Shown piece after piece: positions 8,397 through 16,782 of a stretch of 64,000 nucleotides of DNA. This stretch comes from Clostridia bacterium (GTDB taxonomy: Bacteria; Bacillota; Clostridia; Oscillospirales; Butyricicoccaceae), in assembly GCA_029099685.1 (NCBI GenBank), contig JAQXOO010000023.1:1-64000 (forward strand). The letters run 5' to 3'. The notes below the pieces were generated by a model. The model was given only the letters and a program-made list of their open reading frames with translations. It did no database searches and had not been told where the DNA came from. Within the stretch, counting starts at the first letter, position 1. Each line of letters opens with the position of its first letter. The position numbers and the translations under genes were made by a program.

Positions 8397-10395
8397 GGCC
8401 TTTTACGCCAAGCTTGCCTGGCAGAACATTAAAAAGAACCGCCAGTTTTACGCGCCGTATCTGCTGGCAAACGTGAGCACCGCCGCCATGTTTTACATCG
8501 TGGCGTTCATGGCCTCCAACAGCGGCCTGGCCGAAATGCGGGGTGCCAGCGTGGTCAGTTCCTTTTTGAACTTCGGCAAAATCATTGTGGGACTGTTTGC
8601 GGTCATCCTGCTTTTTTATACCAACAGCTTTCTCATGAAGCGGCGGAGAAAGGAACTGGGACTTTACAACATCCTGGGCATGGAAAAACGCCACATCGCC
8701 CGGATGCTGCTGTGGGAAAACCTGTACGCCTTCTGCGCCACCGCGGTTGGCGGCATCCTGATGGGTACGGTTTTCAGCAAGCTGGTGTTCATGTTCTTGC
8801 TGCGGCTCATCAACTGCCCCGTGCCCCTGAAGTTTGAATTTTCTCCTTCTGCCGCAGGCGCGACGCTGGTCCTGTTCGGCAGCATCTTTATCCTGATCCT
8901 GCTGAACAATCTCCGTTCCGTGCACCTGACAAAGCCCATCGAGCTGCTGCACAGCGTAAACGTGGGGGAGCGGGAGCCCCGCACCAAGCTGCTGATGGCG
9001 CTTGTGGGCGCTGTGTGCATGGGCGCTGGCTACTATCTGGCCATCACCACAGAAGACCCCATGAGCGCGGTTGCGCTGTTTTTCCTGGCGGTGGTTCTGG
9101 TCATCATCGGGACCTACTGTCTGTTTACCGCCGGCAGCATCGTGCTGCTGAAGCTTTTGCGAAAAAACAAATCCTATTATTACCAAACGAAGCATTTCAC
9201 CCTGGTCTCCGGTATGCTGTTCCGCATGAAGCAAAATGCCGTCGGTCTGGGAAACATCTGTATCCTGTCCACCATGGTCCTGGTGACGCTTTCCTCCACC
9301 ATTGCCTTGTACGTGGGCACCGAGGACACGCTGCGGAATCAATACCCTTATATGTTGGCTGTCTATTCGGAAGAAGACGGCTACCGCGTTGTGGACGAGC
9401 AGGCGCTGACCCGCCAGCTTCTGGATGCAGCGGCCGGAGCCGGCTGCAAGGTCACAAACTTCCAAACGGCGCGCTATCTGGAGGTGTCCGCCGAGGTTTC
9501 CGGGCCTTATGCAGAGGGAACCTCTATTTACAGGTTCATCTGTGCGGACCAGCAGCAGCACGAGGCGCTCACCGGAGAAACACTGGGACTGCGGCAGGGT
9601 CAGGCCGCGATCTGGTTTGGAAGCATTGCAAAGCCGCAGGTGGAAGACCATCTGTCCTTTTTGGGGCAGCAATTTGACCTGGCGGTGCGGCTGAACAGCG
9701 CGCCTGACCTGGGGACCCTGAAGCATCCCTACTCTGTGCAGTCCTACCTTGTGGTGCCGGACCGTGCGGCGCTGGAAGCTCTGATGGCCGCCCTGCCGGT
9801 GCCGGAAGGCGGCGTGCCCGCCTGGGAGACTGTCCGCATCGGCTTTGATCTGGAGGGCAGCGATGAGCAGCTGGAAGCCTGCCGGAACGCCTTTTACGAC
9901 ATCGTACACCAGCCCCGCACGGTGTATGATGACCAGGGAAATATTGAAGGATATGTGTACAACGATTATTTGGACTGCCGCTGGGACGCCGCCGAGGACT
10001 TCTATGCCAGCAACGGCGGCTTCCTGTTCCTGGGCATCTTCCTGGGGGCGCTGTTTGCCATGGCGGCGGCGCTCATCATGTACTACAAGCAGATCTCCGA
10101 GGGCTATGACGACAAGCAGCGCTATGAGATCATGCGGAACGTGGGCATGAGTGACCGGGAGGTCAAAAGCGCCATCAACAGTCAGAGCCTGGTGGTGTTT
10201 TTCCTGCCGCTGACCGTGGCCGGTCTCCATCTGGCAGGGGCGTTTCCCATGGTGACCCGCATTCTGTGCCTGTTCAATCTGACCAACACCGCCCTGTTCG
10301 CCTGGTGTACGGCAGGCACCCTGCTGGCCTTCGCCCTGCTTTACGGCGTTGTATACCAGTTCACCTCCCGTGTCTACTACAGGATCGTAAAATAA
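8389..10395 (+). CDS. FtsX-family ABC permease (BceB-like)
   Basis: 668 aa, multiple TMs with large extracellular domain, 8-nt overlap with the ATPase gene. Confidence 0.9.
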   Translation: MNKAFYAKLAWQNIKKNRQFYAPYLLANVSTAAMFYIVAFMASNSGLAEMRGASVVSSFLNFGKIIVGLFAVILLFYTNSFLMKRRRKELGLYNILGMEKRHIARMLLWENLYAFCATAVGGILMGTVFSKLVFMFLLRLINCPVPLKFEFSPSAAGATLVLFGSIFILILLNNLRSVHLTKPIELLHSVNVGEREPRTKLLMALVGAVCMGAGYYLAITTEDPMSAVALFFLAVVLVIIGTYCLFTAGSIVLLKLLRKNKSYYYQTKHFTLVSGMLFRMKQNAVGLGNICILSTMVLVTLSSTIALYVGTEDTLRNQYPYMLAVYSEEDGYRVVDEQALTRQLLDAAAGAGCKVTNFQTARYLEVSAEVSGPYAEGTSIYRFICADQQQHEALTGETLGLRQGQAAIWFGSIAKPQVEDHLSFLGQQFDLAVRLNSAPDLGTLKHPYSVQSYLVVPDRAALEALMAALPVPEGGVPAWETVRIGFDLEGSDEQLEACRNAFYDIVHQPRTVYDDQGNIEGYVYNDYLDCRWDAAEDFYASNGGFLFLGIFLGALFAMAAALIMYYKQISEGYDDKQRYEIMRNVGMSDREVKSAINSQSLVVFFLPLTVAGLHLAGAFPMVTRILCLFNLTNTALFAWCTAGTLLAFALLYGVVYQFTSRVYYRIVK

Positions 10396-10397
10396 CA

Positions 10398-10428
10398 GAA
10401 ATCCCACCCTTTCGGGTGGGATTTTTGT
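10398..10428 (+). terminator. Rho-independent terminator between convergent genes
   Basis: AAATCCCACCC-TTTC-GGGTGGGATTTTTG. Confidence 0.85.
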
Positions 10429-10431
10429 TTT

Positions 10432-11316
10432 CTACAGCAGGTTTTGCGCCAAAAGGGCCGCGCCGGTCATACCGGCCCGGTTGCCCAGCCGGGCCTGGAC
10501 CAGCCGGACACAATCAAAGCCCGGCATCAGCTGAGTCCGGGTGCAGGCGTCGATTTTTTCAAACAGCGCGTCATTTTGCAGAATGCCTCCGCCCAGGACG
10601 ATCAGTCCCGGATTGAAAATATGGATCAGGGAACTGAGGCCATAGCTGACGTTTCGCACCCATTGGTCAATGACGGGCGACAGCGCCGGATCTTCCATGT
10701 GCTCACACACCTGGCGCCCGTCCTGAAGTTCCGGGTAAACCCCTTGGGCGGCGTGGACCAGCGCAGCAGCAGAAGCCAGATTTTCATAAAAAGCGGCACA
10801 GAGTCCGCCGCCCTGCGCATTCTGTGAAAACAGCTGCATGGCGCCGAACTCTCCGGCGGACCAGTTGGCGCCGTGGTACAGGCTGCCGTTTTGGATGATG
10901 GCGCCGCCGACACCGGTACCGTATGTGACGCTTAGAAAGTCACTACAGCCCTGTCCCGCGCCAAGGCAGGCTTCCGCCCAGGCGGCACAGTTCACATCAT
11001 TCTCCACCACCACCGGAACGCCCAGCGCCCGTTCCAAAAGGGCCCGTACCGGCGTGCCGGTATAGTCTGTGACAGGCCCATTGTCGAACAGGATAACACC
11101 GCTTCTGTCCACCTGTCCACGGGTGCTGATGCCAACGGCGTCCACGGGTCCCATTTTGCGGATGATCTCTGCCGCCGCGTCCATCAGGTCTCCGGCGGAG
11201 GATACCGGCGTGGGAGTTTCCCGCACCGAATCCAATCTTTCGTTTTGCCACACAGCCGATTTGACGGCTGTTCCGCCGATATCCAGGGCGGCGATCCGTC
11301 TTTCAGCCGTCCACAT
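10432..11316 (-). CDS. ROK family protein (probable sugar/amino-sugar kinase)
   Basis: AALDIGGTAVKSAV; VVENDVNCAAWAE; GTGVGGAII; next to nagB. Confidence 0.88.
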   Translation of the reverse strand: MWTAERRIAALDIGGTAVKSAVWQNERLDSVRETPTPVSSAGDLMDAAAEIIRKMGPVDAVGISTRGQVDRSGVILFDNGPVTDYTGTPVRALLERALGVPVVVENDVNCAAWAEACLGAGQGCSDFLSVTYGTGVGGAIIQNGSLYHGANWSAGEFGAMQLFSQNAQGGGLCAAFYENLASAAALVHAAQGVYPELQDGRQVCEHMEDPALSPVIDQWVRNVSYGLSSLIHIFNPGLIVLGGGILQNDALFEKIDACTRTQLMPGFDCVRLVQARLGNRAGMTGAALLAQNLL

Positions 11317-12016
11317 GGCATATGACAGTCAGATCGGGGTGGAGCTGCAGGATGGAAGCGGGCATCTGCGGACAGATGGGGCCGTAAAGGGCCTTTTCCA
11401 GCGCGTCCTTTTTGACAGGGCCTTCCGCCAGCAGCAGCACCTTTTTGGCCTGCATGATGGAGCCGACGCCCATGGTAATGGCCTGGGTGGGGACCTGATC
11501 TATCGATGTAAAGAAACGCTTGTTGGCTTCGATGGTACTTTTTTTCAGCGAGACCACGTGAGTCTCTTTAATAAAAGCGTCTCCCGGCTCGTTGAAGGCA
11601 ATATGGCCGTTGTTGCCGATGCCCAGAAGCTGCAGGTCGATGCCTCCGTGTTCCGCGATCGCCTGGTCATAGGCCCTGGCGAAGGCACGGGGATCCTCCG
11701 CGCATCCCTCCGGCACGTGGCAGCGCCGGGGGCAGATGTTGATATGGCGGAATAACTGCTCCTGCATGAACGCATGGTAGCTCTGGGGATGCTCCGGTGA
11801 GATGCCCAGATATTCATCCAGATTGAATGCGGTGACCCGGGAAAAGTCCAGGTCGCCCCTGCGGAAGCGCTCGATCAGCTGGCGGTATGTGCCGATGGGC
11901 GTGGAACCGGTGGCGAGGCCCAGCACGCAGCCGGGCTTGAGGATGACCTGGGCGGAGATGATGTCTGCGGCCTTGCGGCTGAGTTCCTCGTAGCTGGAAA
12001 CACGAATAAGTTGCAT
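11303..12016 (-). CDS. nagB: Glucosamine-6-phosphate deaminase
   Basis: LGLATGSTPIGTYRQLIE, FNLDEYLGI, LLGIGNNGHIAFNEPG, TMGVGSIMQAK. Confidence 0.93.
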   Translation of the reverse strand: MQLIRVSSYEELSRKAADIISAQVILKPGCVLGLATGSTPIGTYRQLIERFRRGDLDFSRVTAFNLDEYLGISPEHPQSYHAFMQEQLFRHINICPRRCHVPEGCAEDPRAFARAYDQAIAEHGGIDLQLLGIGNNGHIAFNEPGDAFIKETHVVSLKKSTIEANKRFFTSIDQVPTQAITMGVGSIMQAKKVLLLAEGPVKKDALEKALYGPICPQMPASILQLHPDLTVICHVDG

Positions 12017-12123
12017 AATGATCCTCGCTTATCACGTAATTGCCGGGACATGGCAGTTTTATTTATTCTAACACAGTTTTCCCGGGATTTCTACAACAAA
12101 TTCCCCCAGCCCCGCTATCCTGG

Positions 12124-12152
12124 TTGCCTTTTGAAAGGGAGTTTGCTATAAT
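12124..12152 (+). promoter_or_regulatory. Putative sigma-A promoter
   Basis: TTGCCT - 17 nt - TATAAT upstream of 12191. Confidence 0.5.
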
Positions 12153-12190
12153 TGCCTTGGTTCGAATAAACGATAAAGGAGCATCCTGTT

Positions 12191-13006
12191 ATGAGCGAAC
12201 GAAAACTGCGTGTTTTGAGCATTGGCGCCCATCCCGATGACGCCGACACCAGCGCCGGCGGCCTGCTGGCAAAGCTGCGGGACAAAGGCTGGGAGATTCG
12301 TCTGCTGTCTGTCACCGACGGCAGCGCCGGCACCTATCGGAAAGAGCTGGGGGGCCAGCCGCTGAACCTCATCCGCCAGGCGGAAGCCGCAGCCAGCGGC
12401 CGGCTGCTGGGCGGACGGTATGACGTGCTGGACCATCCCGACGGCAGGCTGGAAGTGACGCTGGATATCCGTGAGGAGCTGATCCGCTACATCCGCCGTT
12501 TCTCACCGGATCTGATCCTCACCAACCGGCCCAATGACTACCATGCGGACCACCGAAACACCGCGCAGCTGGTGCAGGACGCCTCCTTTTTGCTGACGGT
12601 GCCCTGTATTTGCGCGGACACGCCCTATATGGAGCATATGCCGGTGGTATTGTACTGGCACGATTCCTTTAAAAAGCCGTATCCCTGCCAACCGGACATC
12701 ATCGTTCCCATCGATGATACGCTGGAGGAGCTGGTGCAGATGGCCTGCTGCCACGAGAGCCAGTATTTTGACTGGATGTACTGGCCCGACCACACCGAAC
12801 GCATCGACTGGCCAAAGGAACAGAAGGTTGCGCATTTGCGGGATCGGTTTGACCGGCTGTTTGCCGGCCACCGGCGGCAATATGATGCCCAGGTCCGCGC
12901 CAAGTTCGGCGCCGAGGCCGACAGTATCGGCCACGTAGAGGTCTACGAGATCAGCGAATACGGTGAAGAGCCCTCCCAGGCTTTCATGGATATGCTGGAG
13001 CGCTGA
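12191..13006 (+). CDS. PIG-L family deacetylase
   Basis: IGAHPDDADTSAGG, NDYHADHRNTAQLV motifs. Confidence 0.9.
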   Translation: MSERKLRVLSIGAHPDDADTSAGGLLAKLRDKGWEIRLLSVTDGSAGTYRKELGGQPLNLIRQAEAAASGRLLGGRYDVLDHPDGRLEVTLDIREELIRYIRRFSPDLILTNRPNDYHADHRNTAQLVQDASFLLTVPCICADTPYMEHMPVVLYWHDSFKKPYPCQPDIIVPIDDTLEELVQMACCHESQYFDWMYWPDHTERIDWPKEQKVAHLRDRFDRLFAGHRRQYDAQVRAKFGAEADSIGHVEVYEISEYGEEPSQAFMDMLER

Positions 13007-13023
13007 ACGGCAGAAAACATTGG

Positions 13024-15663
13024 ATGGTGTGTATGAAAAAACTTGTGATCGGGATCCTGGCCCACGTGGACGCCGGCAAAACCACGCTGTCAGAGGGGAT
13101 GCTCTATCTCAGCGGCGGTATCAGCCGGCTTGGCCGGGTGGATCATAAGGACGCCTTTCTGGACAACAACAGTCTGGAGCGCGAGCGGGGCATCACCATC
13201 TTTTCCAAGCAGGCCATCCTGACCATGTCGGAGCTGGAGATCACGCTGATGGATACGCCGGGTCATGTGGACTTTTCAGCGGAGATGGAGCGGACGCTGC
13301 AGGTCCTGGATTATGCCGTTCTGGTCATCAGCGGCAGCGACGGCGTCCAAAGCCACACGGAAACACTGTGGCGGCTGCTGCGGCGGTACCGGATCCCCAC
13401 ATTTCTGTTTATCAATAAAATGGACCTGGCCGGTGCGGACAGGTCCGCTCTGATGCGGGAGCTGCAGCAGCGGCTGAGTGACAAATGCATCGACCTGGGT
13501 CAGCCCGACGCCCAGAGAAACGAAGCGATCTCCCTGTGTGACGAGCGTTTGCTGGACTTCTATCTGGAAGAGGGGGTCCTATCTGACGAGGCCGTGGCCG
13601 ATGCCGTTGCCCGCCGCAGGCTTTTTCCCTGCCGTTTCGGCTCGGCACTCAAACTGGAGGGTGTTGCGGAGCTGCTGCAGGACCTGAACCGTCTGACCCG
13701 CGTGCCGTGCTACCCGGATGCCTTCGGCGCCCGGGTCTATAAGATCGCACGGGACAGCCAGGGCACACGGCTGACCTATCTGAAGGTCACCGGCGGTACG
13801 CTCCGTGTGAAAACCTTGCTTTCCGGCGGCGGAAACACAGGGGAGTGGGCGGAAAAGGCCGACCAGCTGCGCATCTATTCCGGTGCCAAATACAAGCTGG
13901 CGGAGCAGGTGGACGCAGGCTGTGTCTGCGCCGTCACCGGCCTTGAGCACACATTTCCCGGACAGGGACTGGGGGCCGAGGCCATGGCGCAGCCCCCGGT
14001 GCTGGAGCCGGTGCTGACCTATCAGATGCTGCTGCCCCGGGACTGCAATCTTCCGGAGACGCTGCGCAGGCTGCGCCAGCTGGAGGAGGAAGATCCCCAG
14101 CTGCACATTGTGTGGAACGAGCGTCTGCGGGAGCTCCACGTGCAGCTCATGGGCGAGGTGCAGCTGGAGGTCCTGCAGCGGCAGATCCGGGACCGGTTCA
14201 AGCTGGAGGTGTCCTTTGGCCCGGGTAATGTGGTGTACAAGGAGACCATCACCGCTCCGGTTGAGGGCGTGGGTCACTTTGAGCCGCTGCGTCACTATGC
14301 GGAAGTACATCTGCTGCTGGAGCCCGGCGAGCGTGGAAGCGGGCTTGTGTTTGATTCCCTGTGCAGCACGGATGACCTGGATCTGAACTGGCAGCGGCTG
14401 ATTTTGACCCATCTGGAGGAAAAGCAGCATCTGGGCGTGCTCACCGGGTCGCCCGTCACGGATTTGAAAATATCCATCCTGAGCGGGAGAGCCAGCGTCA
14501 AGCATACAGAAGGCGGTGACTTCCGCCAGGCCACCTATCGTGCCGTCCGGCAGGGCCTGCGCAAAGCTGAAAGCATCCTGCTGGAGCCCTATTACGATTT
14601 CACTCTGGAAGTGCCCGTGGAGTGCGTGGGCCGGGCCATGACGGATATTCAGCGGATGAACGGCAGCTGCGGCAGTCCGGAGCAGGAAGGCGAGCGCACC
14701 TTCCTGACAGGGCGGGCGCCCGTGGCTGCCATGCGGGGTTATCAGGCGCAGCTTGCTGCGTATACCAGGGGCCGCGGTCGGTTGTCCTGCCGGGCCGGCG
14801 GCTACGCGCCCTGCAGGGAGCAGGAGGCCGTTGTCCGCGCCGTTGCTTACGACCCCGACAGCGATCTGGAAAACACAGCCGATTCTGTCTTTTGCAGCCA
14901 CGGTGCGGGCTTTGTGGTGCCCTGGTATCAGGTCGAGGACCATATGCATCTGGAAAGCGGTTTGGCGCCTGCGCCCCAGGCGGCGGAACCACAGGCTGCC
15001 GCCGCGGCTCCTGCCCCTGTTCTGTCCGCTCCCGCTTACCGGGGCACGGCGGAAGAAGACAAGGAGCTGCAGGCCATCTATGAACGCACCTACGGTGCGG
15101 TGAAACGCCGGGAGTTCATCCCTCGGAAACAGGATGTGACATTTGAAGCTCCGGCCAAAAAGAAAGAGCCTCCGGCCCTGCTGCCGGAATTCCTTTTGGT
15201 GGACGGCTACAACATCATTTTTGCCTGGGACGAGCTGAAGGCGCTGGCGGCTGAAAGTCTGGAGGCCGCCCGTCAATCTCTTGCAGATGTGCTGAGCAAC
15301 TACCAGGGCTACCGCAAGTGCGGCGTCATCCTGGTGTTTGACGCCTATAAGGTAAAGGGCAATCCGGGCTCCGTGGAAAAGTACAAGAATATCCACATCG
15401 TCTATACCAAGGAGGCCGAAACCGCCGACGCCTATATCGAAAAGGCCACCTATGAGATGGGGCGCCGGTACCGCGTCCGTGTCGCCACCTCAGACGGCAT
15501 GGAGCAGCTGATCATTTTGGGGCACGGCGCTCACCGCATCCCCGCCAACGCATTTTTGCAGGAAGTGCGGCAGGCCCACACCGAGATCGGCCAGATCATC
15601 CAAAAATACCGGGTCCGGGCGCAAAAGGGAAGCACCGTGGGAGAAATACTGAATCAAAAATAA
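13024..15663 (+). CDS. TetM/EF-G-like translational GTPase fused to a C-terminal YacP/Rae1-type NYN domain
   Basis: G1 AHVDAGKTT, G3 DTPGH, G4 NKMD; Ala/Pro-rich linker; C-terminal LLVDGYNIIFAW...VFDAYKVKGNPG...VYTKEAETADAYIEK...VATSDGMEQ. Confidence 0.88.
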   Translation: MVCMKKLVIGILAHVDAGKTTLSEGMLYLSGGISRLGRVDHKDAFLDNNSLERERGITIFSKQAILTMSELEITLMDTPGHVDFSAEMERTLQVLDYAVLVISGSDGVQSHTETLWRLLRRYRIPTFLFINKMDLAGADRSALMRELQQRLSDKCIDLGQPDAQRNEAISLCDERLLDFYLEEGVLSDEAVADAVARRRLFPCRFGSALKLEGVAELLQDLNRLTRVPCYPDAFGARVYKIARDSQGTRLTYLKVTGGTLRVKTLLSGGGNTGEWAEKADQLRIYSGAKYKLAEQVDAGCVCAVTGLEHTFPGQGLGAEAMAQPPVLEPVLTYQMLLPRDCNLPETLRRLRQLEEEDPQLHIVWNERLRELHVQLMGEVQLEVLQRQIRDRFKLEVSFGPGNVVYKETITAPVEGVGHFEPLRHYAEVHLLLEPGERGSGLVFDSLCSTDDLDLNWQRLILTHLEEKQHLGVLTGSPVTDLKISILSGRASVKHTEGGDFRQATYRAVRQGLRKAESILLEPYYDFTLEVPVECVGRAMTDIQRMNGSCGSPEQEGERTFLTGRAPVAAMRGYQAQLAAYTRGRGRLSCRAGGYAPCREQEAVVRAVAYDPDSDLENTADSVFCSHGAGFVVPWYQVEDHMHLESGLAPAPQAAEPQAAAAAPAPVLSAPAYRGTAEEDKELQAIYERTYGAVKRREFIPRKQDVTFEAPAKKKEPPALLPEFLLVDGYNIIFAWDELKALAAESLEAARQSLADVLSNYQGYRKCGVILVFDAYKVKGNPGSVEKYKNIHIVYTKEAETADAYIEKATYEMGRRYRVRVATSDGMEQLIILGHGAHRIPANAFLQEVRQAHTEIGQIIQKYRVRAQKGSTVGEILNQK

Positions 15664-15704
15664 AAAAGCCATCCGGCAGGCCGCGGCCTTTCGGATGGCT
15701 TTTC
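15663..15704 (+). terminator. Rho-independent terminator between convergent genes
   Basis: AAAAGCCATCCG...CGGATGGCTTTT. Confidence 0.7.
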
Positions 15705-16472
15705 TCAGTCACTTTGCAGCTTTTTCCCGGAGCTGCACAAACGGTCTGTGCAGCTGCCGCACCGGAGCGCCAGGTTGGTACATTCCAGGAACCGTTCCGG
15801 GTGGCGGCGAAGGGTGATCTCCCAGACCAGGAACACCGCCGCGGCCATCGCCACCAGGCTTCGGGCGTAAAAGCTGTTTAGAAAGATCAAAGGGCTGAAC
15901 ATCATCAAATGATCCCAGTTGAAGATGCGGCAGGTGGTGCAGCAGCGGTTCTTTAGGATCAGCTGCCGGAACGGGCACCAAAACAGCACGCAGATCAGGC
16001 CGCACACATAGAAAACCACGCTGATCCAAAGCAGCAGGTTGTCGGAAAGGATCTTCAGATGGCGCAGAAGGCCCAAAACAGATGTAAACGCCGTCCACAT
16101 AACAAAAACTGCCGCAGCGCGGAGGTCCATCTCCTTCATAGCGCGCCGCATTTGCGGGACAGACGGTTCAGCAGCCTGGCGAAAGTGACGGCGAAAAAGC
16201 TTCTGAGAACCCAGGGATACCAGCGTTTTGTTCAGGGGGATCAGCTGCATCAGCATATCGCATACCCAAATCAGCCACAAAATATGCAGCAGGGAAGGGC
16301 CCTTCAGAAATTGCCCTCTTTGGACCACCTCAAACTGCCCCGGCCAGGCCGCCAGAAGGACGGTCACCAACACCAGCACCGCACATCGAAACACGAACCG
16401 CCCCATATACATTCTACGCAGCGCGGACAAAGGGATCCCCTCCATATCATTGTAAATTGCCATATTCATCAT
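15705..16472 (-). CDS. Uncharacterised multi-TM membrane protein with paired cysteine motifs
   Basis: Several hydrophobic segments; NRCCTTCRIFNWDHLMMF and C-terminal ECTNLALRCGSCTDRLC. Confidence 0.65.
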   Translation of the reverse strand: MMNMAIYNDMEGIPLSALRRMYMGRFVFRCAVLVLVTVLLAAWPGQFEVVQRGQFLKGPSLLHILWLIWVCDMLMQLIPLNKTLVSLGSQKLFRRHFRQAAEPSVPQMRRAMKEMDLRAAAVFVMWTAFTSVLGLLRHLKILSDNLLLWISVVFYVCGLICVLFWCPFRQLILKNRCCTTCRIFNWDHLMMFSPLIFLNSFYARSLVAMAAAVFLVWEITLRRHPERFLECTNLALRCGSCTDRLCSSGKKLQSD

Positions 16473-16628
16473 TTTAAGGTGTTTTTGCCGGATGTCAAGT
16501 GCCGGACCAACAGTCCCATCGGAAAACCGTTCCCACTGCGCCGGCGCCGTTCATTTGTCAAAATCATTGGCTAACATGACCATAAACGGTTATCATTATT
16601 TGTGCATATCCTCCAGCCTTGCTGTAAT

Positions 16629-16683
16629 CTTAAGAAAACTTTAGAATTGAACCTATGGTGAATTCTGAAAAAAATGATATGAT
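16629..16683 (+). promoter_or_regulatory. Putative activator-dependent promoter of the SBP operon
   Basis: CTTAAG (16629-16634) and CTTTAG (16639-16644) direct repeats 10 bp apart; -10-like TATGAT (16678-16683) with poor -35. Confidence 0.35.
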
Positions 16684-16782
16684 AAAAGAAACTGTGAGCG
16701 TGTGGCGGGAACTTTTGAAGACAAGGCCCGGTCCAACCTATCAGAAAATCAATATAGGAACCATATAGGAGGCACATCTATT

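Noticed and set aside
8320-10407. 695-aa minus-strand ORF antisense to the BceB-like permease
   Set aside because: Q/H-rich antisense translation without recognisable domains; spans a terminator.
13579-15396. 605-aa minus-strand ORF antisense to the GTPase-NYN gene
   Set aside because: No motifs; antisense shadow of a well-supported coding region.
13024-15663. Calling this gene a tetracycline-resistance determinant
   Set aside because: The fold family matches ribosomal protection proteins, but the fusion architecture and chromosomal context do not support acquired resistance; phenotype cannot be inferred.
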